From contig VBLP01000203.1 in assembly GCA_005887925.1 (NCBI GenBank), positions 1 to 33,122 on the forward strand: DNA of 33,122 nucleotides. The letters are read 5' to 3'. Shown here piece by piece: positions 1 to 7,367 of this stretch. The stretch comes from Deltaproteobacteria bacterium. GTDB taxonomy: Bacteria; Myxococcota_A; Polyangia; Haliangiales; Haliangiaceae. Positions within the stretch are counted from its first letter, which is position 1. Every line of letters starts with the position of its first letter. The notes under the pieces are model-generated. The model worked only from the letters and a program-made list of their open reading frames with translations, was not told the DNA's origin and searched no databases. Position numbers and translations under genes: made by a program.

Positions 1-303
1 GGATCCACCGAGCCGACGAGATCCACCGGGCGGACGGGATCGACCAAGCCGACGAGATCCACCCGGCGGACGGGATCGACCAAGCCGACGAGATCCACCG
101 GGCCGATGGGATCCACCGAGCCGACGAGATCCACTGGGCCGACGAGATCCACCGGGCCGATGGGATCCACCGAGCCGACGAGATCCACCGGGCCGATGGG
201 ATCCACCGAGCCGATGGGATCCACCGGGCCGATGGGATCCACCGGGCCGATGGGATCCACCGGGCCGATGGGATCCACTGGGCCGATGGGATCCACCGAG
301 CCG
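1..303 (+). repeat. 18-bp tandem repeat, 17 units
   Basis: Seventeen contiguous 18-bp units (the first one codon short) of the type GGGATCCACCGGGCCGAT run from the window edge to about 303. In frame 1 they read (M/T)(G/R)ST(G/E/K)P. The upstream units are more diverged ([12 protein letters not shown]) and the downstream ones are nearly identical, so expansion seems recent at the 3' side. All units keep the frame and contain no stop. The array continues into the window edge, so its true length is unknown. It may be a coding VNTR or a non-coding array in front of the next gene. Confidence 0.9.
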
Positions 304-858
304 ACGGGATCGATCCGGTCGACCGGACTGAACGGGGCGGCCGCGATCGGCGGGGTGCCGCGGTTGATCACGCCGGGGCCGCCGGCGGAGTGGCGGCTGG
401 GGGAGCTGACGGTGGTGGTGGGAGCGGAGCGGGCGGAGCTGCGCTATGCGCGCGAGCCGGTGGGTTCGGTGCGCGCGACGCCGGAGGCGATCGTGGGGGC
501 AGTGCAGCGGGCGCGCGAGCGGCTGGCGGCGCGGTCGCGCGGGCCGGACGAGCTGTTGCCGGCGCTGGTGGCGGGGTATGGCGCGGTGCTGGCACGGCGC
601 GGCGGGCGCGTGGGGGACCGGGTGCCGCTGGTGGAGCTGCGCGCGGAGCTCGCGGGTACGCGGGCGCAGTTTGCATGGGACGTGGCGCGGCTGCGCCGCG
701 AGCGGCGGCTGGTGGTGGGCGGCCGCCGCATCGATCTGGGGGTGGCGGCCGGGCATGCGGCGGAGCGGCGGTCGCGCGTGGTGTGGATCGAGAATGATGG
801 TGGTGGCGGGAGCTATTTCGAGTGGTTTCGTCTGATCGGACAGGAGGCACGCTCGTGA
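106..858 (+). CDS. Hexapeptide-repeat protein with unrecognised C-terminal domain, upstream of BREX-type ATPase
   Basis: I do not recognise the family. The first 66 residues from the ORF-track start are eleven MGSTGP-like hexapeptides, and the frame stays open to base 1, so the gene may be truncated by the window or may start after the repeats. About residues 80-250 look globular: a strand-rich segment, an Arg/Ala-rich helical stretch, then a possible winged-helix-like part ([20 protein letters not shown]) and an aromatic end (YFEWFRL). Its TGA overlaps the GTG of the downstream ATPase, and that gene's Shine-Dalgarno lies inside this ORF, so the two are translationally coupled. By context I infer an accessory partner of the ATPase. 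Start and function are uncertain; the C-terminal 170 codons are well supported as coding by the overlap. Confidence 0.6.
   Translation: MGSTEPTRSTGPTRSTGPMGSTEPTRSTGPMGSTEPMGSTGPMGSTGPMGSTGPMGSTGPMGSTEPTGSIRSTGLNGAAAIGGVPRLITPGPPAEWRLGELTVVVGAERAELRYAREPVGSVRATPEAIVGAVQRARERLAARSRGPDELLPALVAGYGAVLARRGGRVGDRVPLVELRAELAGTRAQFAWDVARLRRERRLVVGGRRIDLGVAAGHAAERRSRVVWIENDGGGGSYFEWFRLIGQEARS
842..847 (+). promoter_or_regulatory. Shine-Dalgarno that decides the ATPase start
   Basis: AGGAGG lies 7 nt before GTG 855. This favours GTG 855 over the ATG 822 of the ORF track, which has no such site and would lengthen the overlap with the upstream gene. Confidence 0.7.
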
Positions 859-2222
859 CGAGAAGTACACCGCCAAGGCCGCCGCCGAGGCCGGCGTCCG
901 TCGAGGAGCTGGATCGGATCCAGGCGCGGCGCATCCTGGCCCAGATGGGCGAGAATGGAAAGCCGCCGGAGCTGGGGATTGCGCATGTGAATGCAGGGAA
1001 CGAGTCGTATTTGAGAGTGATCGATACGGCGTATATTCAAGATCTGATATGCACGGCAGAGGGATCGAGCTTCAAGCTGGTGCAGGGGACGTATGGAGCG
1101 GGGAAGACGCACTTCCTGTACTGCGTGCGAGACCTGGCGTGGCGGCGCCGGCTGTTGACGGCGCTGGTGACGATCTCGCCGAAGGAGTGTCCGTTCAACC
1201 GGCCGGGGGCGGTGTACCGGGCGGTGGCGCAGCGGATCGAGCGGCCGCGGGGGCCGGACGGCGACGAGCTGCGCGGGCTGGACGACTTGATCCGGCAGTG
1301 CGTGGAGGACCGGGTGGCGGAGGAGGGCCGCGACGAGACGCGGAGCTGGATCGACAAGGGGCTGGCGCGGGCGCAGCTGACGCGGCACTCGTTCCGCGAC
1401 GCGGTGGCGGGGTTCGCGCGCGCGGTGGTCGACGGCGACGAGCCGGCGGCGCGGCGGCTGGGAGCGTGGCTGCGCGGCGAGGACGTGTCGCTGGCGGAGG
1501 CGAAGGCGGCGGGGGTGTACGAGGTGCCGTCGAACGAGAACGGCTTCGGGATGCTGCGCTCGCTGGTGCAGCTGGTGCCGCGGCTGGGCTGGCAGGGCTG
1601 CGTGCTGCTGCTCGACGAGGCGGAGCGACGGCTGTCGGCGGACGACAAGCCGACCAAGGCGCTGGGCGAGACGGTGGATCACCTGCGCGAGCTGATCGAT
1701 CTGTGCGGGCGGTCGGAGCTGCCGCGGACGCTGGTGCTGTATGCGGTGACGCCGCTGTTCACCGAGCACGTGCTGCCGATGTATCCGGCGCTGCAGCAGC
1801 GGCTGGGCGCGCCGATCCAGTTCCTCTGCGCGAGCAATCCGAAGGCGCCGGTGATCGATCTGGAGGCGCTGGACCTCGAGCCGCGCAAGCTGCTGCTCGA
1901 GATGGGCGAGCGGCTGGCGGTGGTGGCGCGGCTGGCGTACGACTGGTCGCCGGCGGACAAGCTGGTGCAGGACAACCTGGAGCGGCTGGCGGTGGTGGTG
2001 ACGCAGGAGCAGCTCGAGGTCGGCCACCGCCGGTTCTTCGTGCGGCTGTGGGTGCGGCTGCTGGATCAGCTGCGGCTGGCAAAGCCGAAGGTGCTGACCG
2101 ACGACGAGCTGCGCAGCCTGGTGCGCGATGAACAGGCGCTGGTGACCGAGGAAGTGGACGAGTCGCAGGTGAATACGTTCTTCGGGATCCCGTATCTGGC
2201 AAAGCCGTTCAAGAAGAAGTGA
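855..2222 (+). CDS. BREX-type ATP-binding protein (DUF2791/BrxD-like P-loop ATPase)
   Basis: A 455-aa AAA-like P-loop ATPase. Walker A is at about residues 78-87 ([11 protein letters not shown]84), in the arrangement typical of the BREX ATP-binding family. Walker B is VLLLDEAE near residue 245. A conserved N-terminal segment before the P-loop ([13 protein letters not shown]) also fits this family. No signal peptide or membrane segment is seen, so it should be cytoplasmic. In known systems such ATPases work with helicases, methylases or nucleases in phage defence (BREX type 2 BrxD and related modules). Here only the repeat protein lies directly upstream, coupled by a GTGA overlap, and no methylase or PglZ is visible; a helicase partner would have to be upstream of the window. 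The family call is confident; membership of a complete defence system is inference. Confidence 0.82.
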   Translation: MTRSTPPRPPPRPASVEELDRIQARRILAQMGENGKPPELGIAHVNAGNESYLRVIDTAYIQDLICTAEGSSFKLVQGTYGAGKTHFLYCVRDLAWRRRLLTALVTISPKECPFNRPGAVYRAVAQRIERPRGPDGDELRGLDDLIRQCVEDRVAEEGRDETRSWIDKGLARAQLTRHSFRDAVAGFARAVVDGDEPAARRLGAWLRGEDVSLAEAKAAGVYEVPSNENGFGMLRSLVQLVPRLGWQGCVLLLDEAERRLSADDKPTKALGETVDHLRELIDLCGRSELPRTLVLYAVTPLFTEHVLPMYPALQQRLGAPIQFLCASNPKAPVIDLEALDLEPRKLLLEMGERLAVVARLAYDWSPADKLVQDNLERLAVVVTQEQLEVGHRRFFVRLWVRLLDQLRLAKPKVLTDDELRSLVRDEQALVTEEVDESQVNTFFGIPYLAKPFKKK

Positions 2223-2263
2223 TGCGCGCGGCGGCGGCGGCGTGATGCGCGCCGCGGCGGCGT

Positions 2264-2278
2264 AGGACGAAACGTCCT
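2264..2278 (+). terminator. Short hairpin after the ATPase gene
   Basis: AGGACG-AAA-CGTCCT forms a 6-bp stem with a 3-nt loop about 40 nt after the ATPase stop. No T-run follows, so termination is only a possibility. The stretch just before it (2221-2262) is a duplicated GC-rich TGATGCGCGC...GGCGGCG sequence. Confidence 0.3.
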
Positions 2279-2315
2279 CTCGCGGTCGGGAGGCGGGCGT
2301 GGACATGCTGGGGGG

Positions 2316-3083
2316 ATGCTGCAGACGGACGTACAGCCGAAACCGGACCCCTACACGAAACCGAACGATCAGGCGCTGGCGCGCCTGCTCACGCCGCCGG
2401 CGGACCCGGCGCCGTCGGCGATCGAGGTGCAGGGCTGGCTGATGGCGGAGATCAACCTGCCGCGGCTGACCGGCAACATGGGGACGACGCGCGAGATCGG
2501 GACGAAGCTGTACGCGCTGTGGCTCAAGCTGGACGAGAACCAGATCACGGCGACGGCGGCGCTGGAGGGGTTCCAGAGCTGGACCGGAGAGCACCCGGAC
2601 GTCCTCGAGGCGTACGAAGGGGCGCGCCGCGGAATGCTCGACAAGCTCGGGGCGAAGAAGGACACGCGCGGGCGGAAGATCCTGCGAGCGCGCTCGGTCG
2701 CGACGGCGAACGCCTTCGGCGAGACGAAGCGACACCCGCATGGCCCCGATTCGCAGACGGGCAAGACGATCGCCTGCTTCGTGCTGGTGGACGACCCGAC
2801 CAGCTACTGGATCGGGCACTCGGGCTTCGGTCATCACGCGCAGCAGGACAGCCCGGCGCGCATGACGGCGCTGCTGCAGGGCGTCGGCAAGGTCGAGGAG
2901 TGGGAGGTGGATGTGTGCGCCGAGGTCGACTGCATGAAGCAGGCGCTGACCGCCGGCGCGGCCGAGGATGACCTGGTCTGGTACTGCTTCACCTGGAACG
3001 GCAAGACGAACCGCTGGACGGGTCGCTCGGCCTGCTACAATTGCCGGCAGTGGCTGTCCAAGCTGGTGCTGCGCACCGAGTGA
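2316..3083 (+). CDS. Putative cytidine-deaminase-fold protein
   Basis: A 255-aa protein not named in the track. The C-terminal 110 residues carry the layout of the CDA deaminase fold. Two strands (FVLVDDPTSYWIGHSGFG, about 155-172) are followed by a helix starting VCAEVDC, giving C201-A-E203. A strand (LVWYCFTW, about 220-227) comes next, then SACYNCRQWL with C240 and C243. In tetrameric cytidine deaminases the zinc is held by the Cys of CAE and the two Cys of PCxxC, with Glu as proton shuttle, and a CRQ triplet follows; all four key residues are present at plausible spacing (39 residues from C201 to C240). Pro before the first Cys is replaced by Ala. The N-terminal 145 residues are unrecognised and helical. 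It lies 93 bp after the BREX-type ATPase on the same strand. The substrate (nucleotide, DNA or RNA) cannot be told; a defence or toxin role is inference. Confidence 0.68.
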   Translation: MLQTDVQPKPDPYTKPNDQALARLLTPPADPAPSAIEVQGWLMAEINLPRLTGNMGTTREIGTKLYALWLKLDENQITATAALEGFQSWTGEHPDVLEAYEGARRGMLDKLGAKKDTRGRKILRARSVATANAFGETKRHPHGPDSQTGKTIACFVLVDDPTSYWIGHSGFGHHAQQDSPARMTALLQGVGKVEEWEVDVCAEVDCMKQALTAGAAEDDLVWYCFTWNGKTNRWTGRSACYNCRQWLSKLVLRTE

Positions 3084-3123
3084 CGGTGGCGGCGGCTTCA
3101 GCGGCCATTCCGTATGAGGTTCG

Positions 3124-4143
3124 TTACTGCGCGGCGACGGCGGCGAGGAAGCAGCCGAGGACGGGCGCCCACCTGGCGGCATCGGCGCCGGGGGCGAGGT
3201 GGCCGTAGGGGCTGTCGAGCTCGTGGTAGGAGGCGGCGACGCCGGCGCGCGCCAGGGCGGCCATGACGGCGGGGGCGAGGCTGGGCGGGAACAGCGCGTC
3301 GCTGGTCGACAGCACGAACAGCACGCGGGCGCGCAGCCGGGCGAAGTCGGCGGTGGCGTCGAGCTCGTTGGCGGCGGCGCCGAGCACGAGGAGCGAGTGG
3401 GGGTCGAAGGCCTCGGCCCAGGTCCGCGCGAGCAGGCGCAGGGCGCGGGCGCGGTCGTCGGCGGCGGGGTAGCGCTCGGCGAGGATGGCGTCCATGCCGT
3501 AGCGGCGCAGGGTGTCCTCGCGGAGCGCGGTCATGGTGTCGACCATCGCGCCGGGGGCGTAGCGGCCGCCGTTCCAGGCCGGGTCGGCGGCGAGCCGGGC
3601 GCGCATGGCGTCGACGGGGATGGCGCCGACGGTCCGGGGCGCGGTGGTGACGGGGACGATCGCGCGGACGAGGTCGGGGAACTCGACGCCCCACGCGAAG
3701 GCTTGAAAGCCGCCGTACGACGGCCCGACGACGGCGAGCAGCTGGGGCACACCGAGCTGATCGAGCAGGCGGCGCTGCGCGGTGACGATGTCGCCCAGGG
3801 TGATGCGGGGAAAGTCGGGGCCGTAGGGCCGGCCGGTGGCGGGGTCGATGCTGCGCGGCGCGGTGGAGCCGTAGCTCGAGCCGAGCATGTTGGAGCTGAC
3901 GACGAAGTAGCGGTCGGTGTCGATCGCGCGGCCGGGGCCGACGAGCGGCGCCCACGAGCCCTCGGCGGCTGCCGTGCCCTCGGCGAAGCGGTGGCTGCTG
4001 GTGAAGCCGTGGGTGAGCAGGATGGCATTGCCGCGGTCGGCGGCGAGCGCGCCGTAGGTGACGTAGGCGAGCTGGGCGTCGCGCAGGAGCCCGCCGTGGC
4101 GGAGCGCTAGATCGCCGATCGCGGCGCTGGCAAAGTCGGTCAT
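3124..4143 (-). CDS. MetX-like alpha/beta hydrolase (homoserine O-acetyltransferase family)
   Basis: A 339-aa alpha/beta-hydrolase of the homoserine O-acetyltransferase family. Features include the oxyanion-region LLTHGFTSS, the MetX-type segment NMLGSSYGST (about 85-94), the nucleophile elbow GPSYGGFQAF (S142), an Asp in STSDALFPP and a His in SPYGHLAPG near the C-terminus. I chose ATG 4143 (MTDFASAAIG), since the 27 extra residues of the track ORF are low-complexity and overlap the divergent gene. MetX enzymes acylate homoserine in methionine synthesis, but many relatives are hydrolases or acyltransferases of unknown substrate; GSSYGST differs from the usual GGCQG(T/S)TGP of true MetX. It is convergent with the deaminase-like gene and divergent from the PPOX gene. 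Confidence 0.82.
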   Translation of the reverse strand: MTDFASAAIGDLALRHGGLLRDAQLAYVTYGALAADRGNAILLTHGFTSSHRFAEGTAAAEGSWAPLVGPGRAIDTDRYFVVSSNMLGSSYGSTAPRSIDPATGRPYGPDFPRITLGDIVTAQRRLLDQLGVPQLLAVVGPSYGGFQAFAWGVEFPDLVRAIVPVTTAPRTVGAIPVDAMRARLAADPAWNGGRYAPGAMVDTMTALREDTLRRYGMDAILAERYPAADDRARALRLLARTWAEAFDPHSLLVLGAAANELDATADFARLRARVLFVLSTSDALFPPSLAPAVMAALARAGVAASYHELDSPYGHLAPGADAARWAPVLGCFLAAVAAQ

Positions 4144-4190
4144 CGTGCGCAGTGTACGCGACCGGCCGGGCGGCCGAGTGCTACGGTGCG

Positions 4191-4820
4191 ATGATGAGCC
4201 AGCGCGACTGGATCGAGGTGACATCGGAGGCGGAGCTGCGCGAGATGCTCGGCGAGCCGAATGCGAGGGTCCGGCAGAAGGACCGGGCGCGGCTGCACGA
4301 GCGCGATCGGGACTGGCTGGCGGCGTCGCCGTTCTGCCTGGTGGCGACGGCGGGCGCCGACGGGAGCTGCGACGTGTCGCCGAAGGGTGATCCGCCGGGC
4401 TTCACGCGGGTGCTCGATGACACGACGATCGCGATCCCGGAGCGCGGGGGGAACCGGCGGTCGGACGGCTTCCGCAACGTGCTGAGCAATCCGCACGTGG
4501 GGCTGCTCTACCTGGTGCCGGGACGCGGCGACACGCTGCGGATCAACGGACGCGCCCGCGTGGTCCGCGACGCGGCGTTCTTCGACCAGATGATCGTCAA
4601 GGGGCACCGGCCGCGGCTGGCGCTGGCGGTGGAGATCGAGCAGATCTTCTTTCACTGCCCAAAGGCGTTCCTGCGGTCGTCGCTGTGGCAGCCGGAGACC
4701 TGGCGGCCGGACGCGCTGCCGTCGCACGCGACGCTGGTCAAGGCGGTGCAGCCCTGCGGGGAGACCCTCGAGGAGCTGGAGCGCTACTACGGGCCGAGCT
4801 ACGTCGCCCTGCTGTATTGA
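4191..4820 (+). CDS. Pyridoxamine 5'-phosphate oxidase-family flavoprotein (MSMEG_1061-like)
   Basis: About 209 aa, a split-barrel FMN-binding protein of the PPOX family. Recognisable segments are FCLVATAGADGSCDVSPKGD, then AIPERGGNRRSDGFRNVLSNP and GLLYLVPGRGDTLRINGRAR, the order expected in the MSMEG_1061-type subfamily. Such proteins use FMN or F420 to reduce or oxidise small molecules; the substrate here is unknown. ATG 4191 or 4194 is preferred to the track's GTG 4152, whose extra residues overlap the promoter region shared with the divergent MetX-like gene. The C-terminus ends in Tyr-rich SYVALLY. It has a single GG-N10-GC site upstream but no enhancer pair, so I do not place it in the sigma-54 regulon. 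Confidence 0.85.
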   Translation: MMSQRDWIEVTSEAELREMLGEPNARVRQKDRARLHERDRDWLAASPFCLVATAGADGSCDVSPKGDPPGFTRVLDDTTIAIPERGGNRRSDGFRNVLSNPHVGLLYLVPGRGDTLRINGRARVVRDAAFFDQMIVKGHRPRLALAVEIEQIFFHCPKAFLRSSLWQPETWRPDALPSHATLVKAVQPCGETLEELERYYGPSYVALLY

Positions 4821-4836
4821 CCTGCACATGGATCGG

Positions 4837-4883
4837 TCCGCAGCGCTTGCGCTTGCCGGCGCCGCGCGCGCGGGCGCTGCGCG
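4837..4883 (+). promoter_or_regulatory. Tandem enhancer palindromes (UAS pair) for the small ORF
   Basis: Two copies of the island-wide palindrome: TCCGCA-GCGCT-TGCGCT (4837-4853) and CGCGCG-GGCGC-TGCGCG (4867-4883). Centre to centre they are 30 bp apart. They lie about -107 and -77 from the transcription start predicted by the sigma-54 site at 4926. They are read as binding sites of the island's NtrC-type regulator, by inference. Confidence 0.5.
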
Positions 4884-4925
4884 CTGAACGAACGATCAGA
4901 TCGCCTGCGGGCCGGCACGATCGGC

Positions 4926-4942
4926 CGGCGGAAACGATGCGA
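4926..4942 (+). promoter_or_regulatory. Candidate sigma-54 promoter, weak match
   Basis: CGGCGG-AAACG-ATGCGA keeps GG-N10-GC but is poor outside these bases. It is supported mainly by the UAS pair upstream at the distance seen for the Hsp20 promoter. Predicted start near 4952. Confidence 0.4.
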
Positions 4943-4972
4943 CTGTCAGTCCCCTGGGCGATCGTGCGATGC

Positions 4973-5200
4973 ATGGATGATGGCCAGGCCAGGGACGGGC
5001 GAGTGCGGCTCGCTCGCGGAACGGCGCCGAACGCGGTGCGCGGCGCGGCTGCGCCCGACGCAGTGGTTGCGGCGCAGGCCACGCCGATCTGCGCGACGAC
5101 CGAGGAGCCGGCCGGGACGATTCACGAGGCGATCGAGCGCTGGATCAGCGCCCGGGAAGCCGACGAGGCGGTCGAGGAGTGGTCGCAGGCACGAGCGTGA
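4973..5200 (+). CDS. Small hypothetical protein, possible sigma-54 regulon member
   Basis: A 75-aa ORF (MDDGQARDG...) with an acidic, helix-prone C-terminus (EAIERWISAREADEAVEEWS). No family is recognised. It is the end of a longer track ORF (4685-5200) whose first half is a shadow of the PPOX gene. The reason to call it is regulatory context: a UAS pair and a sigma-54-like site point at it. GTG 4964 is an alternative start in the same frame. No clear Shine-Dalgarno is visible. The rest of the gap (5201-5339) shows only a further 28-codon ORF at 5272 that I do not trust. Confidence 0.38.
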   Translation: MDDGQARDGRVRLARGTAPNAVRGAAAPDAVVAAQATPICATTEEPAGTIHEAIERWISAREADEAVEEWSQARA

Positions 5201-5339
5201 CAGGGGTGCGATCGCGGATCGGTCGCGCCGGCACAGCGTCACGAGGTACGAGCCATGCATGCTCCGCGTGGATGGACCGCAGCGCCGAGGACGCCTGCGA
5301 GGTCCGTGCGCTCCTTCGGCTCCCGGCGGCGATCGAATT

Positions 5340-5386
5340 CGCGCAGCGGATGCAGTGAAGCCTGCCGCGATCGCATGAGCTGCGGA
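5340..5386 (+). promoter_or_regulatory. UAS pair upstream of hsp20
   Basis: CGCGCA-GCGGA-TGCAGT (5340-5356) and ATCGCA-TGAGC-TGCGGA (5370-5386), centres 30 bp apart, about -104 and -74 from the predicted transcription start at 5452. Same palindrome as elsewhere in the island. Confidence 0.55.
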
Positions 5387-5425
5387 TTATCGATATTGAA
5401 CCGCAGCGAAAGGTGGGTAGTGGTG

Positions 5426-5442
5426 TGGAATGGAGATTGCTG
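5426..5442 (+). promoter_or_regulatory. Sigma-54 promoter of hsp20
   Basis: TGGAAT-GGAGA-TTGCTG matches the -24/-12 consensus at the GG and TTGC cores. Predicted start 5452, giving a 23-nt leader that contains the AAGGAGG ribosome site. This is one of only two island promoters with a normal leader. Confidence 0.65.
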
Positions 5443-5474
5443 ATCATGGGTAGTCCTGAAAAAGGAGGGCTGCC

Positions 5475-5960
5475 ATGTCACTCATCCGTCGTGTAACGCC
5501 AGAGCATCCGGTACCGTCGGTGAAGCCGGAGGCGGATCCGTTCCGCTGGTTCCTGCGCTGGGATCCGTTCCGCGAGATGACGCCGTCGTGGTTCGGCGCG
5601 CCGCCGGTGGATACGACGTTCATGCCGCCGTTCGAGGTCAAGGAGACCAAGGACACGTTCCTGTTCAGGGCGGACCTGCCCGGGATGAACGAGCAGGACA
5701 TCGAGGTCAAGCTGGCGGGTGACCGGCTGACGATCAGCGGCAAGCGCGAGGCCGAGCGCGAGGAGAAGGACGACACGTACTACGCGTTCGAGCGCTGCTT
5801 CGGCAGCTTCCTGCGCACGTTCACGCTGCCCGACGGGTTCGACAACGAGCACGTGTTCGCCGAGCTCAAGGACGGCGTGCTGACGGTGGTGGTGTACAAG
5901 AAACCGATCGCGCAGGCCAAGACGATCGCGATCAAGGGCGGCGACTTCAAGAAGTCCTAG
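5475..5960 (+). CDS. Hsp20/alpha-crystallin small heat-shock protein
   Basis: A 161-aa holdase-type small heat-shock protein. The alpha-crystallin domain runs from about residue 52 (PFEVKETKDTFLFRADLPG) to about 150, with LTISGKREAE and the family's terminal A-x-x-x-G-V-L signature as AELKDGVLTV. The C-terminal tail has IAIKGG rather than a perfect I-x-I. The N-terminus is rich in W, F and P (FRWFLRWDPF), as usual. The start is fixed by AAGGAGG before ATG 5475. It protects unfolded proteins in the cytoplasm as an oligomer. A sigma-54 site and a UAS pair upstream place it in the island's regulon; alpha-crystallin genes are also a hallmark of the DosR hypoxia regulon in mycobacteria (family knowledge). 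Confidence 0.95.
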   Translation: MSLIRRVTPEHPVPSVKPEADPFRWFLRWDPFREMTPSWFGAPPVDTTFMPPFEVKETKDTFLFRADLPGMNEQDIEVKLAGDRLTISGKREAEREEKDDTYYAFERCFGSFLRTFTLPDGFDNEHVFAELKDGVLTVVVYKKPIAQAKTIAIKGGDFKKS

Positions 5961-6042
5961 CGGCCCGCGGAGTCGCGGCCAAGCGAGGCCAGCCATGGTC
6001 ACACGACCAGCGTGGGTCGCCGGGGTGCGGGCGTGTGCGGAT

Positions 6043-6089
6043 CGCGCAGCGGTTGCGCGGCGGGAGCAGACATGCGCAATCGGATCGCG
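6043..6089 (+). promoter_or_regulatory. UAS pair upstream of the secreted-protein gene
   Basis: A perfect palindrome CGCGCA-GCGGT-TGCGCG (6043-6059) and a degenerate copy TGCGCA-ATCGG-ATCGCG (6073-6089). Centres are 30 bp apart, at about -92 and -62 from the start predicted by the site at 6117. Confidence 0.65.
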
Positions 6090-6116
6090 AGGCGCCGGCG
6101 CGCGCCGCCGCTCGAT

Positions 6117-6133
6117 TGGAACGTGGCTTGCTC
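6117..6133 (+). promoter_or_regulatory. Sigma-54 promoter, near-leaderless
   Basis: TGGAAC-GTGGC-TTGCTC. The C of the -12 GC is 14 nt before GTG 6145, so transcription should begin about 2 nt before the start codon. It also argues that GTG 6145, not ATG 5995, is the true start. Confidence 0.65.
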
Positions 6134-6144
6134 GGCATGCAGGT

Positions 6145-6918
6145 GTGAAGCTCTCGGCGCTCGCGCTCGCGTTGACGGCAGGCGCACTGACCATGGGTGC
6201 GGCGCCGATGGCTGCGCCGCATCCGCACGATGGCGCGGGATTGGACGCGCGGGCGGCTGCGAGGAACGCCGGCACTGCGACGGATGCTGAGCTGGCCGCT
6301 GCGGCAAATACCGAGTCGGCGATCGAGCAAGAAATGCGCACATTACCGTGGTTGCGCAACTTCGCTGCATCAGCGGAAGCCGCCGAAGCGAAGTCGGGTG
6401 TGGTGACGCGCATGGCGAAGTGGCGGGATCCGGATCCGAGCTGCAGCGCCTCGGCGTACGGCGGCCTGGAGATCACGGCGGATGTCGCCGGCGCGCCGAG
6501 CGACGAGAAGGTGCTGGCGTCGTTCACGCAGGGCGTGCTGGTGCTCGACGCGCAGGGCGAGCTGCTCGCGTCGGCGACGGCACCGGCGTGCCAGGGCTCG
6601 GCCGACGAGCTCGAGGCGATCGCCGCGGGCGATGCGCACATCGATCGCCCGGTGATCGCGCTGGCGGTGACGGTGGGCGGGCATCGCGAGGCCTCGACCT
6701 GGCTGGTGCTGTACCGCGTGGTGGGCGGCGTGGTGGCGCCGGCGTTCGCCGGGGTGGTCGAGGAGCGCGTGGGCGACCAGCGCCGGATCGGCGAGGTGAC
6801 GCTGCTGCCGGGCGCGCTGCTGTACCGAGCACCGTCGGGGACGCAGCGGCTCTGGGTGTACAGCGCCGAGCGGCAGCGCTACGTCGAGCTGGCGCTGGTG
6901 GTTCCGCCGGACGCGTGA
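6145..6918 (+). CDS. Secreted protein of unknown function
   Basis: A 257-aa protein starting at GTG 6145 with a clear signal peptide (VKLSALALALTAGALTMGA, likely cleaved near APMAA-PHP). The ORF-track start at 5995 adds 50 arginine-rich residues that cover the promoter and enhancers. The mature part has a helical N-terminal region and a strand-rich C-terminal domain (LEITADVAG, GVLVLDAQGELLAS, TWLVLYRVVGG, YVELALVV) that suggests a beta-propeller-like or beta-sandwich fold. Two Cys (PSCSAS and APACQGS) could form a disulphide in the periplasm. I do not recognise the family. It is convergent with the USP operon and belongs to the sigma-54 set. Confidence 0.72.
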   Translation: MKLSALALALTAGALTMGAAPMAAPHPHDGAGLDARAAARNAGTATDAELAAAANTESAIEQEMRTLPWLRNFAASAEAAEAKSGVVTRMAKWRDPDPSCSASAYGGLEITADVAGAPSDEKVLASFTQGVLVLDAQGELLASATAPACQGSADELEAIAAGDAHIDRPVIALAVTVGGHREASTWLVLYRVVGGVVAPAFAGVVEERVGDQRRIGEVTLLPGALLYRAPSGTQRLWVYSAERQRYVELALVVPPDA

Positions 6919-6938
6919 GCGGCCGCGGCGAGAGCTCG

Positions 6939-7367
6939 CTAGAGCAGCGTGCGGACGACCAGGACGTTGCGATCGGCGTGGTTGACGACCTTGGCGGCGG
7001 TGGTGCCGATGACGCGATCGATCGCGCCGTAACCGTGCGAGCCGATCACGATGAGATCGACATCGAGCTCGCGCGCAGCGTGGCAGATGCCGTCCCATGC
7101 GGTGGCGAACGGCGTCATGATGCGCTCGACGCGGCCACGCGGCAGGCCGGCGGCGTGGCGCTCGAGCTCGGCGTGGGCGTTGCCGATCAGGACGTCCTCG
7201 AGGCGGCGGTCCATCACGCTGAGCACCTCCTGCGGCATGTCGACGGGGATGCTGATCGCGCGGAACAGCACGAGCTTGCCGTTGCTGAGCTCGGCGAGCC
7301 GGGCGGCCGCGGCGATCACGGTGGGCGCGCGCGGCGAGCCGTCGAGAGCGACCAGGATGCGCTTCAC
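6939..7367 (-). CDS. Universal stress protein (UspA family), second gene of operon
   Basis: A 142-aa single-domain USP. It begins VKRILVALDGS (strand 1 and the ATP-site Asp) and ends with the nucleotide-binding signature VIGSHGYGAIDRVIGTTAAK followed by the last strand NVLVVRTLL. GTG 7367 is chosen because AGGAG lies 8 nt upstream and it overlaps the TGA of the preceding USP (GTGA). The signature ends in GTT rather than the usual GS, so ATP binding is not certain. USPs act in the cytoplasm in energy and redox stress. It is co-transcribed with 7364-7801 from a sigma-54 promoter. Confidence 0.93.
   Translation of the reverse strand: MKRILVALDGSPRAPTVIAAAARLAELSNGKLVLFRAISIPVDMPQEVLSVMDRRLEDVLIGNAHAELERHAAGLPRGRVERIMTPFATAWDGICHAARELDVDLIVIGSHGYGAIDRVIGTTAAKVVNHADRNVLVVRTLL

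Noticed and set aside
813-3182. 789-aa minus-strand ORF
   Set aside because: Shadow of the ATPase and deaminase-like genes; composition is Arg/Leu/His-rich low complexity with no recognisable domain.
3098-3955. 285-aa minus-strand ORF
   Set aside because: Out-of-frame shadow of the MetX-like hydrolase, which shows the catalytic motifs in the neighbouring frame.
4168-4181. GG-N10-GC before the PPOX gene
   Set aside because: Spacing to the start codon is 10-13 nt, no enhancer pair is present, and such pairs of dinucleotides are frequent in this GC-rich DNA.
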